Below the pieces are notes generated by a model that was not told the DNA's origin, did not search any database, and worked only from the letters and a program-made list of their open reading frames with translations. Positions 41,902 to 52,716 of a stretch of 64,000 bases of DNA are shown here, one piece after another. The DNA lies in the NCBI GenBank assembly GCA_943370355.1, contig CALRQP020000020.1, forward strand, positions 1 through 64,000. Direction: 5' to 3'. A program made the position numbers and the translations under genes. This DNA is from JADCGM01 sp943370355 (GTDB taxonomy: Bacteria > Pseudomonadota > Alphaproteobacteria > Sphingomonadales > Sphingomonadaceae). Position 1 is the first letter of the stretch, and each line of letters starts with the position of its first letter.

Positions 41902-42477
41902 ATGAAGCGAATATTGGCGATCGTGGCGCTGACCGCGCTGTCGGGCTGTGCGGGCATGGGCGCGGCGAACAGCGTCTCGGCGCGCAACTGCGGCGATTTC
42001 AACACCGTCGCCTCGGTGCCCGGGAAGGCGTGGCTTGCCGAGCAGCGCTGGCGCTTCAAGACCGACGATGACGCAGCCGCCGCCTATGCCACGCTCGCCA
42101 AGGGCGCCTCGCCCTGGCCCGACTGGTTTGCCCCGCCCGAGGCGGTGCTGCAGCCCGGTACGCGCTTCCAGATGGCGCTCGGCGTCGGCCAGCCTACCGA
42201 CTCGCCCGGATCGTTCGGCACCTTCGACTTCATCCGCCGCGTCGAGGATGTGCGCGACAGCCTTGCGGTCCGGCAGGAATGGAAGCCGAAGATCGACCGC
42301 GTCGCGACCTATGAGGTGGTCAAGCCTATCAACGTGAAGCTCGGCCCAGTCGGCCCGCAGGTCGATGGCCAGCTGTGCAAGCTGCTTCCCGGCCGCTGGT
42401 CGCAGTTCCAGATGCTGGTGCCGCGCGGCACGGCGATGGAGTATCTAGCGCTCGTCGAGGTCCGCCCGATCCGCTGA
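41902..42477 (+). CDS. Putative lipoprotein of unknown function
   Basis: This 191-residue protein has a lipoprotein signal peptide (MKRILAIVALTALSGC, lipobox LSGC, lipidated C16). The remainder is a soluble domain with FDFIRRVEDVRDSLAVRQEWKPKIDRV and CKLLPGRWSQFQMLVPRGTAMEYLALV. I do not recognise a family. It stands between a tRNA gene and a convergent transporter gene. Confidence 0.8.
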   Translation: MKRILAIVALTALSGCAGMGAANSVSARNCGDFNTVASVPGKAWLAEQRWRFKTDDDAAAAYATLAKGASPWPDWFAPPEAVLQPGTRFQMALGVGQPTDSPGSFGTFDFIRRVEDVRDSLAVRQEWKPKIDRVATYEVVKPINVKLGPVGPQVDGQLCKLLPGRWSQFQMLVPRGTAMEYLALVEVRPIR

Positions 42478-42480
42478 AGC

Positions 42481-43398
42481 TCAGGCGGGCGGCCGCGCGT
42501 CTTCCAGCGGGCGGATATAGAGCCGCAGCACATGCGGCCAGGTCTTGCGGACCTCGCTCTCAATCTCCGCGACGATGCGCTCGACATCGCCTGCCCCCAT
42601 GCGATTGTCGAAATCAACACTCATCGCCGCGACGATCTGGTCAGGCGCATCATGGATGGTGATGATCTCCCCCACGCCCATCACGCCCGGCGTGTTGGTT
42701 GCGGCAGCGCGCAGGCCCGCGACCAGCTCCGGGTCCGCTGCCTCGCCGATCAACAGCCCCTTGGCTTCGGCGGCGAGAAACAGCGCCACGACCGCGAGAA
42801 TGAGCCCGATGACCACCGAAGCCGCACCGTCATAAACCGGGTTCCCCGTCAGCTGCGACACGCCGAGGCCCACGGCAGCGACGAGAATGCCCGCCATTGC
42901 TGCCCCATTCTCCAGCAGCACGATGACCGTCGTCGCGTCCTTTGTGTCGCGCAACGCCGCATACCAGCCCTTGCCGCCGCGCGACGCGTCGAACGCCTTG
43001 AACGCGCTCCACGTCGACCCGCCCTCCAGCGCGAAGGCCACCGCGAGCACGATATATCCGAGCAGTGGCGACACGGCCGGCTCGGGCTCAAGAATGTGCA
43101 GCACGCCCTCGTAGATCGACACGCCCGCGCCGAGCGCGAACACGAGGATCGCGACAACGAAGCTCCAGAAATAGAGTTCGCGGCCATATCCCGACGGATG
43201 CAGCGCGTCGGCCGGCCGGCGCGACCGCTTCTGGCCATACATGAGCAGCAACTGGTTGGTGGAATCGACGAGGCTGTGCACCCCCTCGGTCAACATTGCC
43301 GAGGAGCCGCTGATCCCAGCCGCGATGAATTTCGCGACCGCAATCCCGACGTTCGCGGCGAGCGCGATGATCAGGACGCGGTTCGACTCGGCCTTCAC
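42481..43398 (-). CDS. Cation diffusion facilitator family transporter
   Basis: This 305-residue protein has about six membrane helices and CDF signatures: FIAAGISGSSAMLTEGVHSLVDSTNQLLLMYG (metal-site Asp in HSLVD), a middle AAVGLGVSQLTGNPVYDGAASVVIGL, and a C-terminal cytoplasmic domain (GVGEIITIHDAPDQIVAAMSVDF). It should export zinc or another divalent metal. GTG at 43398 overlaps the stop of the DUF3297 gene by four bases and is the likely start. Confidence 0.92.
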   Translation of the reverse strand: MKAESNRVLIIALAANVGIAVAKFIAAGISGSSAMLTEGVHSLVDSTNQLLLMYGQKRSRRPADALHPSGYGRELYFWSFVVAILVFALGAGVSIYEGVLHILEPEPAVSPLLGYIVLAVAFALEGGSTWSAFKAFDASRGGKGWYAALRDTKDATTVIVLLENGAAMAGILVAAVGLGVSQLTGNPVYDGAASVVIGLILAVVALFLAAEAKGLLIGEAADPELVAGLRAAATNTPGVMGVGEIITIHDAPDQIVAAMSVDFDNRMGAGDVERIVAEIESEVRKTWPHVLRLYIRPLEDARPPA

Positions 43399-43649
43399 TC
43401 GTCGGCCGGTGCGTCGCTCTTGAACCAGGGCTCGACGGTCCCCTTGAGCTTGATCGTCATCGGATTGCCGAACCGGTCCTTGCTGTGCCCGGCGGACACG
43501 CGGACCCAGCCTTCCGATACGCAATATTCCTCGACCGTTGTCCGCTCGACGCCGTTGAAGCGGATACCGATGCCGCGCAGCAGCGTCGGCTCGTCGAAAA
43601 ACGGGCTGGACGGGTTGTTCGAGAGGCGATCGGGCGGCGTGTCGGTCAT
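43395..43649 (-). CDS. DUF3297 family protein
   Basis: This 84-residue soluble protein has the DUF3297 pattern: PPDRLSNNPSSPFF, LLRGIGIRFNGVERTTVEEYCVSEGWVRV, DRFGNPMTIKLKGTVEPWF. The function is unknown. It is translationally coupled to the cation diffusion facilitator downstream and lies next to tRNA-Val(CAC). Confidence 0.88.
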   Translation of the reverse strand: MTDTPPDRLSNNPSSPFFDEPTLLRGIGIRFNGVERTTVEEYCVSEGWVRVSAGHSKDRFGNPMTIKLKGTVEPWFKSDAPADE

Positions 43650-43687
43650 CTGAAGGGCTCTCGAATCGCGGGGGAAACCGCCGGACG

Positions 43688-43762
43688 TGGTGGGCGCGGC
43701 AAGGATTGAACTTGCGACCCCCGCGGTGTGAACACGGTGCTCTACCACTGAGCTACGCGCCC
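43688..43762 (-). tRNA. tRNA-Val (anticodon CAC)
   Basis: This 75-base minus-strand gene starts GGGCGCG, has the D-arm AGCTCAGTGGTAGAGC, an anticodon loop TTCACAC (anticodon CAC), a T-arm GCAAGTTCAATCCTTGC, and ends CGCGCCC-A-CCA. It is the second valine tRNA in the window, 1.9 kb from tRNA-Val(TAC), on the same strand. Confidence 0.96.
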
Positions 43763-43781
43763 ACGTCCGGCAAGGCCACGC

Positions 43782-43810
43782 GACTTAGGCAAACACCGCC
43801 CCGCTGTCCA
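43782..43810 (-). promoter_or_regulatory. Possible promoter of tRNA-Val(CAC)
   Basis: Minus-strand TGGACA, 17-base spacer and TAAGTC lie 20 bases upstream of the tRNA 5' end. The -35 differs from TTGACA by one base. Confidence 0.4.
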
Positions 43811-43828
43811 GTGCGACGCTGCGTTCCG

Positions 43829-43854
43829 GGAACCTTCCCTATCGTATCGGGGTT
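43829..43854 (+). promoter_or_regulatory. Possible EcfG (general stress sigma) promoter of the DUF4142 gene
   Basis: GGAAC, 17 bases, then GGTT resembles the alphaproteobacterial EcfG promoter (GGAAC-N16/17-CGTT) with one mismatch in the -10 part. It lies 38 bases before the ATG. Confidence 0.4.
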
Positions 43855-43891
43855 CAAATGGTCGCCAACGGGAATAGTAGGAGTAAACCCG

Positions 43892-44443
43892 ATGAAGCCC
43901 ATTTACCTTGGAGCCGCCGTGGCGGCCGCCCTTGTCGGTGTCGTGGCGATCGCCCAGACCGACAGCAAGCCGGCTGCGGCGCCAGCTGCCACCGTCGCCG
44001 CTGTTAAGGCGATCAGCGCCGAACAATTCGCGCTGAAGGCCGCCGCCTCCGACAAGTTCGAGATCGAGGCGTCGAAGGCGGTCAGCACGACCGCAACGGG
44101 TGAAAATACCAAGAATTTCGCCCGCATGATGATCAACGAGCACACCAAGTCGACCGAGAAGCTCATCGAGATCGCCAAGTCTGTGAAGCCTGCCATCGCG
44201 CTTCGCGCCGAGTCGGACCCGATGCAGCGCAAGATGCTCGACGAGATCCGCACCGCCACGGGCAGCGGCGTCGACAAGGTCTATCTCGACAGCCAGATCA
44301 TGGCGCACAGCGCCACGCTGGCAACGATCAAGGCCTATGCCGCCAACGGCACCGAGCCGAAGCTCGTCGCCTTCGCCAAGCAGCTGATCCCGACGGTGTC
44401 GGACCATCTCGAAATGGCGAAGAAGCTGCGCGCGCAGGCTTAA
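43892..44443 (+). CDS. DUF4142 family periplasmic protein
   Basis: This 183-residue protein has a signal peptide (IYLGAAVAAALVGVVAIA) and a helical DUF4142 domain: EQFALKAAASDKFEIEASKAVSTTATGENTKNFARMMINEHTKSTEKL and IMAHSATLATIKAYAANGTEPKLVAFAKQLIPTVSDHLEMAKKL. The domain resembles a ferritin-like four-helix bundle, function unknown, often stress-induced. TAGGAGT precedes the ATG. Confidence 0.9.
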   Translation: MKPIYLGAAVAAALVGVVAIAQTDSKPAAAPAATVAAVKAISAEQFALKAAASDKFEIEASKAVSTTATGENTKNFARMMINEHTKSTEKLIEIAKSVKPAIALRAESDPMQRKMLDEIRTATGSGVDKVYLDSQIMAHSATLATIKAYAANGTEPKLVAFAKQLIPTVSDHLEMAKKLRAQA

Positions 44444-44451
44444 GCTGTAGT

Positions 44452-44482
44452 TGACCCCTCTCGCTCCGGCGGGAGGGGATCA
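44452..44482. terminator. Bidirectional terminator between DUF4142 gene and HU gene
   Basis: The hairpin TGACCCCTCTCGC ... GCGGGAGGGGATCA, with a 4-base loop, lies between two convergent genes; it overlaps the last codon of the HU gene. Confidence 0.65.
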
Positions 44483-44755
44483 GCCGTTGCAGGCGTCTTT
44501 CAACCCCTTGCCGGCCCGGAACTTCGGCTGGCTGCTCGCCTGGATATGCATCTCCTCCCCGGTGCGCGGATTGCGCCCGGTGGAGGCCGCGCGCCGCCCC
44601 ACGCTGAAATTCCCGAAGCCGACAAGCCGCACCGATTCGTTGCGGCGCAGGCTTTCCGTGATGATCTCGAGCATGGATTCGACGGCACGGCCGGCGTCGC
44701 CACGGCTCAGCCCCGTGGAAGCGGCGACTTCGCCGATCAGATCCTGTTTATTCAT
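44480..44755 (-). CDS. hup: DNA-binding protein HU
   Basis: This 91-residue nucleoid protein has MNKQDLIGEVAASTGLSRGDAGRAVESMLEIITESLRR and the DNA-binding arm region VRLVGFGNFSVGRRAASTGRNPRTGEEMHIQASSQPKFRAGKGLKDA. It bends and compacts DNA. It lies downstream of lon, the usual lon-hup order, but has its own promoter at 44805. Confidence 0.97.
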   Translation of the reverse strand: MNKQDLIGEVAASTGLSRGDAGRAVESMLEIITESLRRNESVRLVGFGNFSVGRRAASTGRNPRTGEEMHIQASSQPKFRAGKGLKDACNG

Positions 44756-44804
44756 TGCAAGCCCCTGAAACCATTTGGCGGTTTGCCCGCCGCCCCATTT
44801 CAGG

Positions 44805-44833
44805 TTGTAAAAGTCGCGCGCGACGCCTGTCAA
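44805..44833 (-). promoter_or_regulatory. Housekeeping promoter of the HU gene
   Basis: Minus-strand TTGACA (44833-44828), a 17-base spacer containing the palindrome GTCGCGCGCGAC, and TTACAA (44810-44805) form a near-consensus promoter about 50 bases before the HU ATG. Confidence 0.7.
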
Positions 44834-44842
44834 AAAGAAATC

Positions 44843-44856
44843 CGCTCAACTGAGCG
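44843..44856 (-). terminator. Small hairpin with T-run after lon
   Basis: CGCTCAGTTGAGCG on the minus strand (5-bp stem, 4-base loop) is followed by GATTTCTTTTT. It lies between the lon stop and the HU promoter and is a weak terminator candidate. Confidence 0.4.
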
Positions 44857-44885
44857 AATTTCTCCTTGATTCAGAAATACTTGTA

Positions 44886-47267
<2,382 letters not shown>

Positions 47268-47329
47268 ATACGCTCCTGATACCGAACCGCGGCCACCCCC
47301 CGGTGAGCGCCGATTGGGCTGTACGCCGT

Positions 47330-47361
47330 CCATATGGGAACGGCACCGGCCCGCATCAACT
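47330..47361 (-). promoter_or_regulatory. Possible heat-shock (sigma-32) promoter of lon
   Basis: On the minus strand GTTGAT and CCCATAT are separated by about 16 bases, resembling CTTGAA / CCCCATNT. The start would be about 55 bases before the lon ATG. Match is partial. Confidence 0.3.
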
Positions 47362-47475
47362 TAGCCCGTTCGGCGATAATGTCAGGTTATCAGATGCGCG
47401 GGGGCACGAAAGCAAAAACACGGCCTTTTCGGCCGCCCGGATTCGCCATAGCCTGTCGTCTGGCGGGGGAATTTC

Positions 47476-48453
47476 ATGGCAGACGGTGCGGAGCTGATTT
47501 GGGGTTACGACCTCACGCCCGAGGGCGTCGTACCTTTCGACGACACAGGCGTGCCAAGGGCACGTGGCGCGCTCCGCTGGATGCACGCCAATTTGTCCGA
47601 TCTGCGTGTGCAGCGCTGGGTCCACGACACCGGCGGATGGCCGCAGGAGGCCCGTGAACTGCTGCTGTCGAAGGAAGATGCGCCGCGCGCACTCGTGCTT
47701 GAGCGCTGGGTCGCCTGCGTCCTGCCGGACGTGGCCCGCCGCTTCGACGACGACGACGATTTCGAAATTGGCAGCATCCGTTGCCTCGTCGGCCCGGCTT
47801 TGGTGTTCACCTGCCGCTATCACCCCGTGCGCTGCGCCGACCGGGTCCGTACGGCCATCGATCGGGGCGCGCGCCCCGTGACGCAGGGTGCGGCGCTCGA
47901 CCTGCTGGTCAGCTCAATCATCGAGATTGCGGCGACGACGGCCCGCGACCTCAATGCCAATGTCCAGCGTATCGAGGACGCGCTCCTCGACCAAGGCCGC
48001 CAGCCCAATCCTCGCGCCTTGATTGCCGTCCGGCGGCGGGGCGTGCAGCTGCACCGGCAGATCGACGGCCTGCGCGGCGTGTTGCACCGGTTGGAAGAGG
48101 ACGAAGATCTGTCCGACGCGCTGCTGCCGACCGTCGAGAAGCTTGCGCAGCGCGCCGCCGGCCTGAACGGCGAAATCCTGACGATCCAGTCGAACACTCG
48201 TCAACTGCGCGACGAGCTCGACCTGCAAACGACGCAGCGGACCAACCAGAACCTCTATATTCTTTCGATCTTGAGCGCGTTGCTGCTCCCGGCAACGCTC
48301 GTAACCGGCATTTTCGGGATGAACACTGGCGGGCTGCCGTTCGCCGGCCATAGCTACGGCACCGCCTTCGCGACCGCGCTTGCGGTCGGCTCCGCCTTCG
48401 CCGTCTATCTGTTCCTGCGCTTCATGGGCTATCTCGGCGGCCGGCGTAACTGA
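47476..48453 (+). CDS. CorA-superfamily transporter, ZntB-like
   Basis: This 325-residue protein has a long soluble N-terminal domain with helical segments and two C-terminal membrane helices. The first ends in the pore motif GMN (TLVTGIFGMNTGGLPF); GMNxGGxP is closer to ZntB than to CorA. It probably moves zinc or another divalent cation. No obvious operon partner; divergent from lon. Confidence 0.88.
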   Translation: MADGAELIWGYDLTPEGVVPFDDTGVPRARGALRWMHANLSDLRVQRWVHDTGGWPQEARELLLSKEDAPRALVLERWVACVLPDVARRFDDDDDFEIGSIRCLVGPALVFTCRYHPVRCADRVRTAIDRGARPVTQGAALDLLVSSIIEIAATTARDLNANVQRIEDALLDQGRQPNPRALIAVRRRGVQLHRQIDGLRGVLHRLEEDEDLSDALLPTVEKLAQRAAGLNGEILTIQSNTRQLRDELDLQTTQRTNQNLYILSILSALLLPATLVTGIFGMNTGGLPFAGHSYGTAFATALAVGSAFAVYLFLRFMGYLGGRRN

Positions 48454-48508
48454 GCATCGATGTCCGAAAACCGCCAGACTTGCGATGGGCAACTGCTATG
48501 GTCCGGCC

Positions 48509-50032
48509 ATGGAACTCGACCCCGCCGCCTGCCACCGCGTCTTGCTCGCCCGCGACGCCCGCTATGACGGGCGCTTCTTCACGGGCGTAACTTCAACGGG
48601 TATCTACTGCCGCCCGATCTGTCCGGCGCGGCCGCCGAAGATCGAGAATTGCCGCTTCTTTCCCAGCGCCGCGGCCGCTCAGGAGGCGGGTTTTCGCCCC
48701 TGCCTGCGCTGTCGCCCGGAAAGCGCCCCCGATCTCGGCGCCTGGCGTGGCACCTCGGCCACCGTCAGCCGCGCGCTCGCGCTGATCGATGGCGGGGCGA
48801 TGGAAGACGGCGATGTCGATGCGCTCGCCGGCCGGCTCGGCATGGGCGAGCGCCAGCTGCGCCGCCTGTTCCGCCAGCACCTCGGCGCCTCCCCCGTCGC
48901 GGTTGCCCAGACCCGGCGCGTGCTGCTCGCCAAACAGTTGCTACACGAAACCCGTCTACCCATGACGCAAGTCGCGCTCGCCAGCGGCTTCGGTAGCGTC
49001 CGCCGCTTCAACGAGACCTTCCAGTCGCTCTACGCCCGCCCGCCGCGCGAACTACGCCGCCTGCAGGGTGCCGATCAGCTCGAGGGTGCTGCCTTCAGCC
49101 TCCTGCTCCCCTACCGCGCGCCCTTCGATTGGGACGGCCTGCTCGGCTTCCTCACGAGCCGGGCGATCCCCGCCGTCGAATGGGTTGAATCGGGCCGCTA
49201 TGGCCGCACCATCGCGCTCGACGGCGCGACCGGAACGATCGAAGTCGGCCACGAACCGTCGCGCGGGGCGGTGCGGGTCACCATCGATTTCCCGCGTCCG
49301 ACCGCCCTTCCCGCAATTATCACACGCGTGCGCCGGGTGTTCGATCTTGCTGCCGACCCGGCGGTAATCGGCGCACATCTGTCCGCCGATCCGGTGCTCG
49401 CACCACTTGTCGCCAAGCGCCCCGGCCTGCGCGTGCCCGGTGCCTGGGATGGCTTCGAACTCGGCGTCCGGGCGATCCTCGGCCAGCAGATCAGCGTCGG
49501 AGCCGCGACCAAGCTCATCGGTCGACTCGCCGCCCGCTGGGGAACCGCCACGCCGAACGGGCGCATCGTCTTCCCGTCGCCGGCCCAACTCGCCGAGGCC
49601 GACATCGCGTCACTCGGCATGCCGCAGGCCCGTGGCGATGCGGTCGTGGCCTTGGCCCGTGCCGCGGTCGCCGATCCCCGACTGTTCGATGGCCGTCAGG
49701 ACCTAGACTCCGCCATCGCGACACTGTGCGCGCTGCCCGGCATCGGTGCGTGGACCGCGCATTACATCGCCATGCGCGCGCTGCGCGAAAGCGACGCGAT
49801 GCCCACCGGGGATGTCGGCTTGCTCCGCGCGCTGGCAGCGAACGGGCCGCGCCCGACCGCCGACGAGCTCACCGCTCGCGCCGAAGCGTGGCGTCCCTGG
49901 CGCGCCTATGCTGCACTCCACCTCTGGGCGAGCGACCCCGCCGCGCCCGCCCCCAAGCCCGAAAGGAAATCCCATGCACCTCACCCTCGACCGGATGGAG
50001 ACGCAGGTCGGCACGCTGCTGCTGGTCTCTGA
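48509..50032 (+). CDS. Ada-AlkA fusion: regulator and 3-methyladenine DNA glycosylase II
   Basis: This 507-residue fusion has an Ada-type zinc domain (C34, C38, C65, C68 with the same spacing as Ada Cys38/42/69/72; C34 should be the methyl acceptor), an AraC-type helix-turn-helix (about residues 85-185, QVALASGFGSVRRFNETF), and an AlkA glycosylase domain. AlkA features are FELGVRAILGQQISVGAATKL and the helix-hairpin-helix LPGIGAWTAHYIAMRAL with catalytic Asp in TGDVGL. It both senses methyl phosphotriesters and excises alkylated bases. The end overlaps ogt by 59 bases. Confidence 0.93.
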   Translation: MELDPAACHRVLLARDARYDGRFFTGVTSTGIYCRPICPARPPKIENCRFFPSAAAAQEAGFRPCLRCRPESAPDLGAWRGTSATVSRALALIDGGAMEDGDVDALAGRLGMGERQLRRLFRQHLGASPVAVAQTRRVLLAKQLLHETRLPMTQVALASGFGSVRRFNETFQSLYARPPRELRRLQGADQLEGAAFSLLLPYRAPFDWDGLLGFLTSRAIPAVEWVESGRYGRTIALDGATGTIEVGHEPSRGAVRVTIDFPRPTALPAIITRVRRVFDLAADPAVIGAHLSADPVLAPLVAKRPGLRVPGAWDGFELGVRAILGQQISVGAATKLIGRLAARWGTATPNGRIVFPSPAQLAEADIASLGMPQARGDAVVALARAAVADPRLFDGRQDLDSAIATLCALPGIGAWTAHYIAMRALRESDAMPTGDVGLLRALAANGPRPTADELTARAEAWRPWRAYAALHLWASDPAAPAPKPERKSHAPHPRPDGDAGRHAAAGL

Positions 50033-50480
50033 CGATAACGGCGTCCTGCGCGCACTCGACTTCAGCGATTATGAACCCCGGATGCGGACGCTGCTCCGCC
50101 GTCACTATGGCGAAGTGACGTTAGTCGAGGGCAAGACCCCCGAAGGCACCCGTGCAGCCGTAACGGCCTACCTAGCAGGCAACCACTCCGCGTTGGACAA
50201 CATCCCCGTCGCAACGGGCGGCACCGCCTTCCAGCGCTCCGTCTGGGCGGCGCTGCGCCGCATCCCGGCCGGCGAAACGCGCAGCTACGGCGCATTGGCG
50301 GCCATGCTCGGCAAACCGGGTGCGAGCCGCGCCGTCGGCCTCGCCAACGGCGCCAACCCGATCGGCATCGTCGTCCCCTGCCACCGCGTCATCGGCGCGG
50401 ACGGCACACTGACAGGCTACGCCGGCGGCACGGACCGCAAGCGCTGGCTCTTGGCGCATGAGGGAGCCACGGTGCGCTGA
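49974..50480 (+). CDS. ogt: Methylated-DNA-protein cysteine methyltransferase
   Basis: This 168-residue protein repairs O6-methylguanine by transferring the methyl group to C136 in the motif PCHRVIG. Other signatures are FQRSVWAALRRIPAGETRSYGALAAMLG and SRAVGLANGANPI. GAAAGGAAA precedes the ATG at 49974, which lies inside the 3' end of the Ada-AlkA gene in another frame. Together the pair acts as the adaptive alkylation response. Confidence 0.95.
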   Translation: MHLTLDRMETQVGTLLLVSDDNGVLRALDFSDYEPRMRTLLRRHYGEVTLVEGKTPEGTRAAVTAYLAGNHSALDNIPVATGGTAFQRSVWAALRRIPAGETRSYGALAAMLGKPGASRAVGLANGANPIGIVVPCHRVIGADGTLTGYAGGTDRKRWLLAHEGATVR

Positions 50481-50498
50481 TCCAGCGCACCGGTCTCG

Positions 50499-51764
<1,266 letters not shown>

Positions 51765-51946
51765 AAACACCCTTCCCCGGCACGGCGGCCGGTTCGTCTC
51801 AACCGCATCCTAGCGGCTCGTCAGCGGGGGGCAACCGTTCTGCGACGGACCGCCGCCCCTGCGACGCATTTCGATGACATATATACGACGCAAGCCTTCG
51901 ACGCCATTAACGCGGAGTCGAAAACTTGTTCCGCCGTCAGCGGCGA

Positions 51947-52579
51947 TCAGGCCGCCTTGGCGATCTCGCCCTCGATCGGGCTCGGCCGCTTGTCCATGAC
52001 CTCGTCGATGAGGCCGAACTCCTTGGCCTCCGCCGCCGACAGGAACTTGTCGCGCTCCATCGCGCGCTCGATCACGTCGATGTCCTGGCCCGTATGCTTG
52101 GCATAAAGCTCGTTCATCGTCTGCCGCGTGCGCAGGATCTCGCGTGCCTGGATTTCGATGTCGGTCGCCTGGCCCTGCGCACCGCCCGAGGGCTGGTGGA
52201 CCATGACGCGGGCATTGGTCAGCGCCACGCGCATGCCGGGTTCACCGGCTGCGAGCAGGAAGCTGCCCATCGACGCGGCCTGACCGACGCACAGCGTGCC
52301 GACGCGCGGGCGGATATATTGCATGGTGTCGTAGATCGCCATGCCCGCCGTCACCACGCCGCCCGGCGAGTTGATGTACATGAAGATGTCCTTCTTCGGA
52401 TTTTCCGCCTCGAGGAAGAGCAGCTGCGCGACGATCAGCGAAGCCATATGGTCCTCGACCTGACCGGTCACGAAGATGATGCGTTCGCGCAGCAGGCGCG
52501 AATAGATGTCGAACGAACGTTCACCGCGGTTCGATTGCTCGATGACGATGGGGACGAGGCCCATGGCGGTGTCGATCAT
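51947..52579 (-). CDS. clpP: ATP-dependent Clp protease proteolytic subunit ClpP
   Basis: This 210-residue serine protease has catalytic S103 (GQAASMGS), H128 (MVHQPSGG) and D177. The N-terminal MIDTAMGLVPIVIEQSNRGERSFDIYSRLLRERIIF is typical. It assembles the tetradecameric chamber. clpX lies downstream after a 182-base gap that may carry the clpX promoter. GGGAG lies 11 bases before the ATG. Confidence 0.98.
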   Translation of the reverse strand: MIDTAMGLVPIVIEQSNRGERSFDIYSRLLRERIIFVTGQVEDHMASLIVAQLLFLEAENPKKDIFMYINSPGGVVTAGMAIYDTMQYIRPRVGTLCVGQAASMGSFLLAAGEPGMRVALTNARVMVHQPSGGAQGQATDIEIQAREILRTRQTMNELYAKHTGQDIDVIERAMERDKFLSAAEAKEFGLIDEVMDKRPSPIEGEIAKAA

Positions 52580-52668
52580 GATGGAATGCGCTCCCGGTTT
52601 TCTCTGCCGTCCGCCAATGTCGGACGGGACGGGCCGGAGTTCAATAGGCGGTTGCGCGAGAATGAGAA

Positions 52669-52697
52669 AGGGCGGCCCGTTTCCGGACCGCCCTTCG
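52669..52697. terminator. Terminator after the TonB-dependent receptor gene
   Basis: AAGGGCGGCCCG ... CGGACCGCCCTT is a 12-bp stem with one mismatch and a short loop. It lies between the receptor's 3' end and clpP, both on the minus strand. Confidence 0.7.
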
Positions 52698-52716
52698 TCA
52701 TTTGCGTGATAGCCGA

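Noticed and set aside
41743..43762. Two tRNA genes as borders of an integrated element
   Set aside because: The genes between are ordinary and no integrase or duplicated tRNA end is seen.
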